NCBI GenBank assembly: GCA_036346255.1
Contig: CM070622.1
Span: 26,438,751-26,502,750, forward strand
Source: Ampelocalamus luodianensis
Taxonomy: Eukaryota > Streptophyta > Magnoliopsida > Poales > Poaceae
Reading direction: 5' to 3'
DNA: 64,000 nt
Part shown: positions 1-12,858 of the stretch, one piece after another
Layout: every line of letters starts with the position of its first letter
How positions within the stretch are numbered: the first letter of the stretch is position 1
Program-made: the position numbers and the translations under genes
The notes under the pieces: generated by a model
The model's database searches: none
Seen by the model: only the letters and a program-made list of their open reading frames with translations
What the model was told of the DNA's origin: nothing

Positions 1-1976
1 CGACGAGGACGAGATCAGCATAGGGTCCATCCGTGAGGAGGACGGGATCAGCGTAGGGTCCATCTGCGACGAGGACCGGACCGCATCAGCGTACGGTCCC
101 TGCGTGGCAACTGCGACGATGATCCGACGCCCATGCTGTTGCACCGCTGGGTCGACTCGCTCGGACGGGAAGATGGAGGGGGCGAGGGTACACGACGATG
201 CTCCCTCCGATGCCTCAAGTCGGCATCGGAGTGCCTTCCACAGCTCATGTTACGAACGACTTGCTTAACATCGTCAACAAGTGTCTTCATCACCGAAAAG
301 AGGCGTTCAACTGTGTTGTTCGTGCCCGCCGAGCTCTCGGCCGTGCGCTCGAGCGCTCTCAACCGGTCCACGGATGGTTCTGAAACAATCAAAATTTGGT
401 TACTCAACCCTATGGCAGAGGGTGGTTAATGTACTACATGCTGAACATACCGAATCGTCACGCCGTGATGCACGGTGCGCGTCCATGCCCAAGCCCAACC
501 GTTCGGCGTGGGTAGGATCTTCATGTCGGGCCGGGGGGGTGCATGTCAGTCTCATTCGCGTGTGCCGTACGTACCACTGCAGATACGTGCCGTAAGTCCC
601 TTCATCGTAAGGTCGTGCCTCCTGCAAACCGGAAGCGGTGGCCGTTTGCCATGCATCTACCCACGGCTGCTGCGTCTGAAGCCAGTCATCGCTCTTTCGA
701 CCCTTCTTCGTCTGCCTACAGGTGGAACAAACACAACAAATTATGGTACCGACATAACATATGACTAAATGACCTACGATATTATTAAGCAATGCAATGA
801 ACTTACAAGTGACTGCGCCTCGCAAGCGATCGCCCTAGAGCGGGGATCTCACAGTGCGGCTGAATCGCCTCATCACCGTTGTGGGTTGTAGGGCTCAACC
901 ATGTGGGAGAAGACTAGATGACGAGTTGTCCTCGATGCGCGCATCCTGCTGGCATAGCAAGCTCAACCCGTCGGGCGCTGTGCCTTGCACGAAGACATCC
1001 GTCCAAGGAGCCCATATTACGTCGTCCTCATGCAAGACCTCGAATTCGTTGTGGAACTCGGGGTATATGCGACGCGCTCTATCCCTAGACCACCCGGTCT
1101 TTGCCATAGTCCATCGGGATCCCATGGTTGGGCCTTCCACGGATCTCGTCGTCCGCCCAACCATAGAAATGTTCAATGCGCGGGTAAGGGTGGATCACAA
1201 GGCGGAAGTACGGCCGTCCGACCGCAAAGTGCTCCCAAGACCACAACTGTAATAGCATGTGGTAACCCGACAAAGACGGGCTCTGTTCTGTCGCGGCGAG
1301 CTGCGGCGTCGCCACGAACCGCAGATGTAGCACACTGATACCAACCCCAACCGTCTCATGCGGCACGTCGTCATCGTCGGCGTCCACGATGGACTCCGCA
1401 AGGTGAATATAACTCGGGTACACCATGTCTCCTTGCGTGCTAGGGAACATGACCCACCCGAAAATAAACAACAAATATGCAATTAGGTGGCATCGAACCA
1501 CCTCCTCCGTTGCGTCATTCGGATAATGCATGAATTGACGCAGCCGGTGCAAGCGAACGCCTTTAGACCTCTCGGGATAGGATGCGGCGATGATGGAGAC
1601 GCGCCTTCCACCCACGGACCTCGGAGGAACAACCGCATGGCCTCACAACGCGGCGGCCAGTAATGAAGGCGGCGTCTTGCGTTGTCACGGTCATCTCCCC
1701 CCACCGTAAGTGGAACGTGTGGGTCTCCGGCCGCCAACGATCAACCAGGGCGGAAAGAAGGCATACATCGATCAGGAGGTTCTGCCCCATGTTCAGCATG
1801 CGAGCGAACGCAATCAGTCCAGATTGACGTAGTCTTGGAACATATCGCTCGTCCAACGACCAACTCTCCCTCGGTCCCCGCGTCACCAGAGTTGGCGGTC
1901 CATTGCCACCGATCCAAGCGTGGCGGCGATCTTTGGCGTCCCATGCCTCCTCAAGAAGGGGATGGATGCGGGCCAT
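1..1976 (-). pseudogene. Plant mobile domain (PMD / MAIN-MAIL1-like) gene fragment, transposon-associated
   Basis: The minus strand codes for a plant mobile domain protein, the family of MAIN/MAIL1 that in grasses is mostly carried by transposons. The likely start is the ATG at 1974-1976. The domain opens with a stretch including VDRWRPETHTFHLRWGEMTV (about 1690-1750), continues through QFMHYPND, a hydrophobic LIAYLLFIFGWVMF segment (1450-1500) and LLQLWSWEHFAVGRP (about 1210-1260). It ends with a YLQWYVRHTRMRLT-like C-terminal motif near 540-600. The parts lie in different frames: one change falls near 1570-1615, either an intron or a frameshift, and another near 840-1080. The piece at 48-407 continues the tail, and the gene runs off the left edge. 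PMD similarity is recognised from memory; the molecular role of transposon PMD proteins is not settled. A second PMD copy lies on the other strand near 60.3-62.1 kb. Confidence 0.7.
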
Positions 1977-2177
1977 TCTTGCAAATAGACAACGACAAAT
2001 GGTTAGTGGGATCTAAACGTCGTAACCCTCAAAATCGCATTAAGAAAATTAATTAGGTATGTCATTGCCTAATATAATCACAATGTCGAACGCACGCGTT
2101 GCGGCTATAACGATCGAGCGGCGCGCTCGTTCATATATCTGTGAATGCGAAATGCACAAAGAAAGACTCGATGTGAC

Positions 2178-2540
2178 GCGATGTGACTTCGACGTGATTT
2201 AAAGAGAAAAAAACAAAAACGCCTTTTGCTTTCGGTGGAAAGCGCGCCGCGGCGTCCTCGCTACATGCAAAGACGCGGGCGTGCGGCCGAAAGCGCCACC
2301 GCCGCAAAATACGGGGCTCTTTGTTGCGCGCTCTGTGCATGCGACACGCGGCCGCGCGAGCCGAGGCGGCCACCGCAAAAAATAAGGGGCTGCCGCTAAG
2401 CTCGTGCATGCGACACGTGGCGCCGACGAGACGAGGCGCCACCGCCGCGACCACAGAAGTGCTGCGCATCTCCGTGCATGCGGCACGCGGCCGCGCGAGA
2501 CGAGGCAGCATGAAGCGATGTGACTTCGACGTGATTTAAA
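2178..2540. repeat. GC-rich block with three ~70-bp repeats between 26-bp direct repeats
   Basis: An identical 26-bp sequence (core GATGTGACTTCGACGTGATT) occurs at 2178-2203 and 2515-2540 and brackets a GC-rich segment. Inside, a unit beginning GTGCATGCGRCACG recurs near 2334, 2404 and 2473, spaced about 70 bp apart, each followed by a GC-rich GAGACGAGGC-type tail. GCATGC is the core of the plant RY element, but no gene start follows, so a promoter role is speculative. The AT-rich DNA on both sides makes the boundaries sharp. Confidence 0.7.
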
Positions 2541-2545
2541 TTATT

Positions 2546-3585
2546 ACTTTTTATTAATTTGTTATTAATTTTGTTTAAATAATATTTTTTTTCAAATATT
2601 TAAAATTTTTAAACTGTCATTATTATTTTTTTAAAAAAAATTCCTCCAATTTTTCCAAAAAAAAAATCGAAAGGGAAGCGCCGCTACCGGGGCGAGGCGG
2701 TGGGTCACGCCCTCGGTGGCAGAGGAGCAACCTTGTTTGGGACCATTTTGTAAATTACAGTGAAATAGGGCTAGTTTTGAAATTAAATTTTGCTACCGGG
2801 CCAAATACGCAAAAAAATTCGGTGATACATTAGCACTGACCTACACATGTAAACCATATATATATTAATCATTTTGTATGGAATACGTGACAAAAACAAT
2901 AAAGAAAAACACCTCTCTCTGATGATACAGACCATGGATGGTTGAAATTTTAAGTGTGGTCAGGAGGTGTGCAGTTGTGCACCTACTGACATGCCACCAA
3001 CTCTGAACCCAGAACTTACCATCCGTTGTTCTCCATAAGAAAAGAAAAGAAAAGGTAAGAAGGACTGATCAGAAGTCAGAACCAATTCTGTCGAACAGGT
3101 CAATCAAACATTTCCGCTGCATATACGTGTGAAAAACGACACTCTACGTGCCCCTTGTGAAGTTTGTCGTCTCTCCTCCTTTCGTCATCTGTTCAATGGC
3201 GGAGACCAACAATGGTGCTAAGGATCACCGTGAATTTTTCTCTCTTTTTGCTTTGAGAGGACACCGTGAATTCTATGTACTCATGTGCGAACTAACAGCG
3301 ACTGGACACTGGATATGGTTGGGTCCGCCTGGATTGGGCCTGGTAGGAGGAGGTGCCTGGAGACTTGGGCTGCAAACATTGGGCCGTCCTGCCCAGGCTT
3401 AAGCCGTGACAAGTCTAGTAGCACAGAGTTCGACCGGGCCAGTATGAAACTAGGCCTAGTCATACTTGGCCTTATCTTGGCCTGCCCAACTAGTACTGGT
3501 TCTTTCTATCTGCATCTACAAATTTCTCATTGTGGGGTACTTTTATTATATAATCGAGGTCGTGTTGCCGACGAACAAAGCTCAT
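2546..3585. other. Intergenic, nothing recognised
   Basis: The stretch is AT-rich at first (2546-2660), then mixed. I find no conserved protein, RNA gene or terminal repeat in it. The ORFs at 3148-3402 and 3285-3587 overlap in different frames, have no domain I recognise, and look like chance ORFs. Confidence 0.5.
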
Positions 3586-3589
3586 AACT

Positions 3590-3860
3590 CATAAATAATA
3601 AATAATAGACAAAACAAAAAGATGTAGTCACAACATTATCGCTTTATTGTTCTCTTTGTCTATAGGCTCGTGTGTACAATGATAGCCATCTGCCCTCCTT
3701 TATATAGGAGGGGGTCTCCTATCATGCATGAATAAGTAATATGAGACTAAACTAATTAATGGGTTTTGTGGGCCGATAGCCCCTTAATGGGCCTTTGTTT
3801 AAGTAAAATGTCCACACATAATCGGGCCTTAGAAACTAATTGATATACAACGCTCCACCA
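3590..3860 (-). repeat. Probable copia LTR / promoter remnant
   Basis: Read on the minus strand, this stretch lies just downstream of the copia reverse transcriptase end. It carries a TATA-like CTATATAAAGGAGGG near 3700-3715 and an AATAAAG motif near 3635-3645, the arrangement expected in an LTR. I could not fix the LTR ends, and found no matching second LTR beyond the gag start near 20.6 kb. The identification rests on position and promoter-like signals. Confidence 0.4.
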
Positions 3861-4538
3861 TGAACACTTTGCTAATGTCATGCTCATGCTTCGTTAAAAA
3901 CTTCTTCCGGAAACCCAGTGGGAAAAATCGGTAAGAAAAATGTATATCGCTCGCGTTCTTGTCATGACACATGCTACCTCATTAAAAATCCTCAAATGAG
4001 AAAACACATTGGGACAAAACTCAAACAAGGAAAAAAGAGTACAACATCTATTCATCCAATGATAAACGTATATGAAGATCATATAACTCTTCCTGAAGAC
4101 AACAACTTCTTTGAGTCTTCTTATACCAATACTACGGACAAGTTTATCAAAACTTGCTCCTGACAAGGCCTTAGTAAACAAATCCGTAAGATTATCACTT
4201 GATTGGATTTTTGGTATTTCTATAATCTCATTTTCCTGCTACTCATATGGGTAGAAATGTTTAGGGAGTATATGCTTTGTCATATGCGTCTTGACATAAC
4301 TATTCTTTATTTGTGCAATGCAAGTTGCATTATCCTCATGGAGGACCGTAGGAGTTTTATCCACCTCTACACTGCAAGACTCTTAGATATGGTGAATTAG
4401 TCTTCTAAGTCATATGCACTCCCGGGTTGTCTCATATAGTGCAATGATCTCGGCATGATTAGTTGACGTAGCAACAATTGATTGTTTTACATATCTTTAA
4501 GAGATAGTTGTAGAACCACTTAGAAAGACGTATCCAAT

Positions 4539-7176
4539 CTATGACTTGGCATTGGGGGGATGAGAAAGATAGCCAATGTCTGAGCAATTATACAACCTTA
4601 TATCTTGATCCTTGGGATAAAAGAGTCCAAGATCAGTTGTACCCTTAAGGTACCAAAGGATTCCCTTAATTCTGTTCCAATGCCTCTTCATAGGCTCGGA
4701 ACTATATCTTACCAAACAATTTACTACAAATACAATATCAAACTTGGTATAATTGGCAAGATATAACAATGCTCCAATATCACTTAAATAAGGGGTTTCA
4801 GGCCCTAATGTATCCTTATTATCTTGACTAGGTCCATATGGATCTTTCTCCATTTCTAGCGACCTAACGATCATGGGTGTACCCAATAGATGAGGTTTAT
4901 CAATATAAAATCTCCCCAACACTTTATTGGTATAGGGATCTGATGCAGAAATATATCTCCAAGCAAATTTTCAATACGCAACCCGATACAATATTTTGTT
5001 TCACCCAAATCTTCATTTCGAATTCCGTCTTAAAGTATGAGCTCGCTTCGAGAATGTCTTCCGTGTTTCCGATTATGTTCAAGTCATCAACATACACAGA
5101 AATGATGCAAAAATCCATTCTTCGATTTCTTTATGAACAAACACTTACAGACTTTTGTAAAAAGGAATTTACTCAGTCGGTTATATATACCACATACGAT
5201 GTGACTGTTGCAACTCGTACAATGAATTTTGCAACTTAACACTATACATGCTGCGATGTTCATTCTCGCTCATACATGGGACTTTTAGTCCCTCTAGAAT
5301 CTTTATGAAGATTTTAGAATTTAGTGACCCATATAAATATGCAGTCGTGACTTCCATAAGGTATATTTTCAAATCCACTCATGTTGCCATAGCTATAAGG
5401 TATCAAAACGTTGTTCCATCCATTATAGGAGAGTAAGTTTCATCTAAATCGATGCCAGGTCTCTGTGTGAACCATTTTGCTACTAATCACGCTTTGTATC
5501 TCACCACTTCATTATGTTCCTTCCTATTTTTTATGAGCATCCACTTGTGCCCAACAGGAACAACATCATGAGGAAGTTCATTCGTGATTGCTTCCTTCCA
5601 TTTCTCCCAATCTTGATTCTTGCATTTCGCAATTGTCTTTGTGGTTTTGGATCTGATTCAATCTGGAAGACAATCTTCAAGTTCAAGATGAAGCAGCTGC
5701 TATTAGCACTCATTTGTCTATAAAAGAATTATCATGTTTTTATATAGTTTGTGAAAAAATCTTTGTCCAATTCAATTGGAACTTTATTTAAATATATCAA
5801 CTCTCCACTATTTTCCAAAATGGCAGAGTCTGATTGTTCCGTTGCCCTAGTGTTGATGGGTGCGCTTCGCCTTTAATAGTCACCTGTCCATATACTCCAG
5901 CATGGGACACCTCCCCCTCTACTTCTATATGAGGCACCACCCTTCGTGTCTTCACTCGGAGTGTAATGCCCGCCAGACGTTTCTCATTCATATTTGGTTC
6001 ATAGAGTTTCTCCCCCTATTGAATACATCTCTTTTGTGGACGTCTCCGTGGGTTGATATCCTTTGATCCAGGAGGTCTCCCCCTCTTCTTACTAAGAGTG
6101 GAGTCAAATACATAACCCAAAACTTGGGATGGTTCTACTCTTTTAGGTGCATTTACCGCTGATATATACGACTTTGTAACTCCTTTATGATCCATGAATG
6201 AATCTGGCAGTTGATTTGCAAGATTTTGCAAATCTATTATCCTCTAAACCTCTTGTTCATAGTTCTTAGTGCGTGGATCGTTATTACAAAGACTACTATC
6301 ATTCCATGATAGTTGTCGAATTTCCAACTTAGCGATTTTTCCTCCCCCCTAATGCTAGAAATAGTTCTTCATTAAATATAGTATTAGTGTATCTTGCTTT
6401 TAGCAAATCCCCTATCATGGGCTCAAAATACTTTATTATAGACGGAGATTCAAATCACATGTAAATTCCCAGTTTGCAGTGGGTCCCATTGGCGTACGTT
6501 GAAGAGGCGAGATAGATATGTAAACAACACAATTGAATCTATGCAGATGGGAAATATTTGGCTCTTTCCCACATGCTAGTTGAAAATGTGACAATTTGTG
6601 GTATGCAGATGGACGAAGTCGTATCAATGTTGATGTATGTAATACGGCATGTCCCAACATGTAGTTGATAGACTGGATCTGATTACATGCATGTCCTAAC
6701 ACATAGTTGATAGACCGGATCTCATTAACAAGGGTCTAGCAATCATTTTGATCCTCTTGATTAACGATTCAGCAAGTCCATTCTGAGTACAAACATGCGA
6801 GACCGAATGTTCCACTGTTATGCCTAAGTCCATGCAATAGTCATTAAATGTTTTAGAGGTAAACTCTCCAGCATTATCCATTCTTATGGGTTGGATCCTA
6901 TGATCCAGAAAATTTTCCCTTAGTGCAATAATTTGTGAAATCAACTTGGCAAATACATGATTCCTAATGGATAATAGACATACACACGTCTAATAAGTGG
7001 ATGCGTCTATTAGTACCATAAAGTACTTGAATGGTCCGTACATGTGCTTTATAGGTCCACATATATCCCCCTGAGTCATCTCAAGGAAATCAGACAATCC
7101 ATCATTGATATTATGATACGAGGGTCTCATAATCAACTTGTTTTTCGCACAGGCCTAACACACAAAGTGTGATTGA
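4539..7176 (-). pseudogene. Ty1/copia pol fragment: integrase, reverse transcriptase, RNase H side (3' half)
   Basis: Minus-strand remains of a Ty1/copia polyprotein, in translation order from high to low coordinates. The GAG-pre-integrase tail and integrase start lie at about 7176-6960. The integrase core lies at 6696-6944, with RMDNAGEF and NGLAESLIKRIK marking the second Asp and the Glu of the DDE triad. The integrase C-terminal region follows at 6436-6702, then the start of reverse transcriptase with a TTAYLYGSL motif (5181-5378). The YVDD catalytic box is at about 5080-5100 and the RT end/RNase H linker at 4539-4922, with TKFDIVFVVNCLVRYSSEP. Many stops and frame changes show it is dead. 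The upstream half of the element continues at 18494-20579, beyond an 11.3-kb insertion. Confidence 0.88.
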
Positions 7177-7181
7177 TCGGG
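7177..7181. repeat. Target-site duplication TCGGG (left copy)
   Basis: TCGGG at 7177-7181 is repeated at 18489-18493 on either side of an element that begins TGTGAGGACC and ends CTGTTACA. With one copy removed, the copia reading frame on the minus strand continues without a gap, which confirms the duplication. Confidence 0.9.
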
Positions 7182-10100
7182 TGTGAGGACCCCGGAATAT
7201 TAGAATTGTGCCAAATTAAAATTATACTGTAGCATAATTCTTAATTAAGGAACAGTGATGTCCCCTTATTAAAGATCATGCTAAAAGTATAAATTTAACA
7301 AGTAACAAATCCAATATTCAGGTTCCCGGATATATGTCTTATAATGGTTTCCAGGATCAGTGACCATTGCACATATATCCTTAAACAACATTGCATCATA
7401 CACATACAAGGCATACATTTACATAATTAAACATAAGGTTACCCTTTGGTTCAGTACTACAATATAAGTGACTTATGGTCACTAACAAGTTTGGCAGCGG
7501 AAACAAAAGATTAAATGACAAAACCACCAATGGCCCCACACCCGCAGGCTATTACGTGGAGATTAGAAATAGCTTCATTCGTTAGCGTCGCCCTGTTCGG
7601 CGCTAACGGGTACCTCATACAAATAATCATCTTCACCTGCAACATATGGTGAAAACACCTGAGTACGGAAGGTACTCGCAAGACTTATACAAACTACTAA
7701 AAGAAAGTGTTTAATAGAACCTAATCAAAGGATTAGAACTTGTACATGCATAAGGTTGTCAACAGGAAGGTAGAATGGCTCAATTTTGCATAAAGCAATA
7801 CATCTTAACCTACACTTGCTAAGTTTTGATAAAGTAATTTAATAAATCAAATTGGACTAAAACAGTAAGTAAATGATATATAAATATAAACAGTACATTG
7901 CATGAATTCCCTCATGCTGAACCAGAACCCAAACAATAGTTGAAAACAAAATTCTATACAGGCGACATCAACTCAAGTTATCATGCATGGCCGTGGACAC
8001 GGCTATTCGAATAGTTTTAGACCCTGCAGGGGTGTACATCTTTACCCACACGACTTAGTTAGCCCGTAAGCCTCCGGAATAATAGCACACAACCTTTGGT
8101 ATGTCGGCCGGGTAAACTAAGATTTGGTATTTTTCAACAAGTTGACGCTATTGAATTGAATAACCCATGTGTGAACTAATCGCGCTTAAACAACGACTGA
8201 TAGCATCTGCTTAACCGGGGCACACATGTTGCGCCGGGAATGCCGACCCAATCAAAAGAAATACAGGTTGCGTTCGCTACACATACTAGATTGCAATCGG
8301 CACCTTTAAGGTACGTACATGCGATAGAACACATATACGCCCTCACCCTCCTAAGAACATCTGATACTGATATAAAACTCACATGGCATAAGACACGGCC
8401 CGAAAACTTAAGCATCTATGCCATACAAGATCAATGCACATGTTCTTACTCCCCTGTTTTCAACTCAATAGCATTAACCCTTTACTTAACCAAACAGCGC
8501 CTATACACCGCGTGTGGAAGTACGTTGGGGCTTGAATTGCATAGTCAGAGTTCAGTCCTTAATTGGTCCAGACAAGTCCACCACATTTCCCAATCTCGTG
8601 CACGAAGGCACCACCACTAGTATCCTCTTGTCCAGATCAATTGAAGTTTAAAATTTCAGTTCTGATTTAAAGGAACTGGACAAAGAGTTAAAATGACTGA
8701 AATTTATTTGTTACTCCCATGTTTGACAAGATAGTCTTACCAAACACTAACATTCTATGGACTGCATGGCTAAGCAAAGTTTGAAGCTAAGTATTTCATT
8801 ATAAAACAATACCTTAAGTTTTAAGTGTATGATCTGATTTAAGGTAAGCCATAAGTGTCAGGTTATAACTAGCTATGGACAGATCATCAATAATTTTTAA
8901 AGAAATAGCATGCAACAGTATCACTGTGGTTTATAAATCTACAGTTCAAGAATTGGGATCAACATGGTGCAAAGAGGATGATTGCCTTGATAATAATAAA
9001 CTTCTGGTTCAGGTGCTGATGGTTCAAAAAAAGAATCAACCACTTCACAAGATTCACAATCTAGAAATATAAAAATCCAAGAATAGCCATAAGAAATTCA
9101 TAAGGCAAAGCACTGACAAAAATGCATGATCAAGATTGTAATGCATGATTAACAACAAGCTTAAGCTATATCTACCCCAATAAAGATAATAACCCATATT
9201 AACCTTTACAGCCACTAATTATCAAAATTAGGGTTGGAGTTCAAATTATAGTTTCAGATTTTTGAAAAACTGAGAACAGGGCAGATTACAGCAGAGTGTT
9301 TTGGTGGTCTAAACATGGATCAAGTAATTTATTTGGTTTGGACTAAGAGTATTCATAATCAATACAGTGAACTATCTTATCACTTATTCACTAATTGACA
9401 AAATTAAGATTTGAAGGTCTGGCTGTGCGCTGAACAGATTCAGACGACAGCGGCAAGCAAAACAAAGGTTTAAGGATCTTTGATTAAACACTAATACACT
9501 TAAACCTAAGGTTCTTGCTGGAGCTAAACCTAATCTGTAAGGAATTTAACATCCTAAATCATCATCTTGCTAACCCTAATTAGCAAGATTACAGAAAAAT
9601 GGTAAGTTACCATTTTTGTCGGTTCTCCCGACAAAACAGAGGAAAGAGGGTTTAGGACCTTTTTCGATTTAGCAACAAAATGATCAAGGATAATTTTAAC
9701 TTATGCTACTAGGGATAGGTTAAGACCTAGTTAAGCTGAAAAGATGACAATAGAAACCCTAGAGCTTGAAAACGACATGAAAGACCGAAAAGCCACAAAA
9801 GTAACATTTCGGTTAAAACAAGGATTGAACATCACATGCACAAATGAATGGTTCATGTGAGATACTGAGGTCCTTAAGGTGCTTAGGGTGACAAAGATTA
9901 AGGTCTAAACTTACCAGAATAGGAAAAACACCCAAGAGCTCCTTAACCGGCTCTGATCAACAGAGAAATAAACTCTGGTTTTAACCTACAAAAGGTGCTA
10001 AACTCATATTACAAGGTGAATTAAGCATCTAGGATGGATAAGAAAGGTGTGAGAGCAAGAAACTCCACTGGAACAGCAACGAAAGATGAAGAGCTTATCT

Positions 10101-10715
10101 GGTCAACAATGGCAGTGAGCCAAAAACTAGGGTTTATATAGTGGTTGAACCAATGGAGCAAACGGGAACTCTCTAGAGCTGATGCGGTGGCGATTGAGTA
10201 CCAGGTGGCAAGAAAATACTGGCCAAAATCACGACACAACGCCTCCCTCCGGCAACGAAGTCGGCGACGGCGTACAGAGGCAAGGAGGAGGAGAGGCGAC
10301 CCACTGACATGCAGGCCCCGTTGTCAGCCGCAGTCACGCACGCCTCCTAAAACTCAAAAGAACATCGACCGTCCGATTAGAAATGGGCGGCTGCGATGGA
10401 GATATGCGTCAAGAGAATATAATCGATATCGTTTAATATGGACCGTGCGATCTCAAACGAACGGTTGAGATTTAATGGAGCCTTAGGGAAACCCGAAGGT
10501 TACATTCAAAGAGGAGCGTTGGATTTGAATCCAACGATCAATCTCAAAAAGATACATGTCACTTTAAATGCGATGACGTGGCACCGTTAGATTTGTTTGC
10601 AACGGTCGAGATGGATGCGGGGTTCGGCGGCCCGAAGGTCCCATCTTTATAGACCCTACGATCAAAATCCAACGGTCCTATGAAGATTGGACCCCAAACA
10701 CACGTGGTCAAAAGG

Positions 10716-11042
10716 GTACCTGATAAGGCTATCCCTACTACCATATCTCCAAGTGCTCATGAAACACCACAAAATGGCCCAATAACTAGAGCACGAGCCA
10801 AGAAACTGCAACAACAGGTGAATTTGTTCCTTAATGCCTTGCCTTCTATTGATAAGAACATTATACTACCTTATGCCAGTTTCTTGTGCATACTTAGGTA
10901 TGAAGAGGGAACCGAGGCTAAAACACTGAAAAGAGCACAGGGAGAAAAACCTTCGGCAGTCACCAAGCATTCCGGAGAAAAAGTCCAAGTGGTACACGCT
11001 GGAGGCACAACAGAACCATCTAAAGGCTCGCACCAAAAATAG
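10716..11042 (+). pseudogene. C-terminal end of a gypsy pol polyprotein, displaced upstream of gag
   Basis: An open frame ending at 11042 contains the motif NGPITRARAKKLQQQVN, a signature of the extreme C-terminus of many grass Ty3/gypsy polyproteins, downstream of integrase. It therefore belongs after position 16980 but is found 2.1 kb before gag. The ORF start at 10680 lies in flanking DNA; the element part starts with the VPD codons at about 10716. In the other truncated end at 16980 the reading frame also stops at VPD. The stretch 11043-11301 after it is non-coding and shows no clear polypurine tract next to the LTR. Confidence 0.72.
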
Positions 11043-11301
11043 GAAAGGACATACGTGCCTTAATTAGCTGCTGGAAGCTACTTTGGGAAACTATCTTGGG
11101 AAATTTCTGAAGAAGAGAACGACCACCGGTTGTTTTAATCGCCTGCAGTCGCACTTGACTTGAGCATGGATCATTGGTGCATGTTCACATCTAGGACTGG
11201 CTTGCGCAACCTGTTCGGTTGTACACTTTAGGCTTATTTTATTTTTAGTAATAGCTATTTGGAAACATATTCGGTTGATTGACTATTGCCTTGTCCGGCC
11301 C

Positions 11302-11613
11302 TGATAATCAACCGGGAGGAATTGTTGTGTCCATGAAAAAGGAGGAGCATATGTACAAGCGGGCAGACCAGATACTTTGAAATGATAGATTGCTTTGAGA
11401 GTTCTTCCATGGTGGCCAATTCATCATGAGGGGAAATTGAGAGATCGTCTAAATCGATAGGGCTTCGCTTGGTGGTCGTGAAGTCCGGCACGTGCGTTCT
11501 CGCGAATTAAAGAGTGTTCGTTCTTGCATTGGCAACGGAGGATCACTACGATTCGAGAGGCTACATGTGAGTATCTTGATCCTACGTCGAGAAGATCGGG
11601 CGACCCTGTATCA
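11302..11613 (+). repeat. Gypsy LTR, internal copy (312 bp)
   Basis: It starts TGATAATCAACCGGGAGG and ends GACCCTGTATCA, with matching inverted tips TGATA/TATCA. It is near-identical to 16981-17329 except for scattered changes and a segment of about 37 bp missing after GTCTAAATC. A primer binding site follows three bases after its end, so it functions in position as a 5' LTR. Confidence 0.85.
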
Positions 11614-11616
11614 TCT

Positions 11617-11628
11617 TGGTATCAGAGC
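11617..11628 (+). other. Primer binding site for initiator tRNA-Met
   Basis: TGGTATCAGAGC begins three bases after the LTR end. This is the standard plant retrotransposon primer binding site, complementary to the 3' end of initiator methionine tRNA, and it fixes the plus-strand orientation of the element. Confidence 0.92.
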
Positions 11629-11639
11629 GCGGTTGACTC

Positions 11640-12858
11640 GGTAGGATTACTTATCCCTAGATTAGATTGATTTTATTTGTTGTTCTTAATACCTAGAGTC
11701 CACAAACCGAAAATTGCAACACAAAAATTTCAAGTCCTAGTTTTTGCATCTATTATTTCATGTGAGTTTAGTTAGGTTTTAATCCATTAGAATTTTTGTT
11801 TAGTGCTGATCGTAGTGTTCTTTTGCGTCGCTCAATCTTTGTGTCAAATCGAAACCCCCCAAAAAAAATCTACAACTGCCACAGTAGCGAGGAACGCTAC
11901 AGTCATTCGAGGACAATCCGGTTGCTGCAGTACGCGGAACGCTACAGTAGCATCACATCTCCAAAAAAAAGAAAGTCGTGGTAGGTCAGAGCACCTCATG
12001 GCCGCTACTGATGGCGAATTTTCTCTGATGCGAGCGTGAGCAGTCGTGAAAAAACTGATTTTTCGATTCATCTTTGAGACTAGTCTTTGATAATCGCATA
12101 GGGACTGTTTATTGAATTATTTACACTTGCTGGAAATTTGAACTTTGTGAGGAAAGCTTAAACCCTAGTTTTGACAAAAAAAAAAAAAAGCAGAGGAAAA
12201 AAAAAGAAAAGGCAAGCCACAAGTCAAAAAAAAATCTGTGGCTATGACGTAACAAAAAAAAAGAGAAAGAAAGCAAGAAAAGAAAAGGATATTGGCCGAA
12301 ACTTGGAAAAAAGGGTAACCTTAGTTCATAAATTTCAGATTGTGTATTTAATTTCTTTGAGCAATCTTGTGCCCTTATATTTCATATTATTGCAATTGAC
12401 TAGTGTCTCTCCTAGTACTTGGTGCAAAACGAGCTAGTTTTCATCTTAATTTCCGATTGCATCTCACTAGCTCATTCCTTTGTTTGCATTGAGTCACATT
12501 TATCTTTGCGTGTGCGTTCATACACTTCGCTTAAATCCTTTGGATCAGCACTTAGGCAAAATATTCTAGCTTGGACTATTACTTAGCTTTACAACATCAA
12601 GAATTTCAGATTGCTAGGATATACACCTCCCTACCAAGCTCCACTAAATAACCGTTGTTGTGCAATTGTGAACACTCTTAAATTCGCCTGATCATCACTT
12701 CGCTATTTTAGCTTCCACCAAGTGTAAGTTTCTTTTGGCCTTAATTCACTTCGGAAGGGTAAGAACTTTACTTGGGAGAGAAAAGAGAGATTGAGTGATT
12801 TTGACTAATCATCCATATACACTCTTGCTGTTTGTGTTTTCTTTTGCACAATCTAACC
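11640..12858 (+). other. Untranslated leader of the gypsy element
   Basis: About 1.2 kb between the primer binding site and the gag ATG. It includes an A-rich tract (12175-12290) and no credible coding region. A leader of this kind before gag is usual for gypsy elements. Confidence 0.6.

Noticed and set aside
11297..11301. GGCCC as left target duplication of the LTR at 11302
   Set aside because: The sequence after the terminal LTR is GTACC, not GGCCC. GTACC is instead found at 10716, so the outer border of the insertion is there.
11617..11628. tRNA-Met gene
   Set aside because: Only the 12-base primer binding site is present. I found no tRNA gene in the window.
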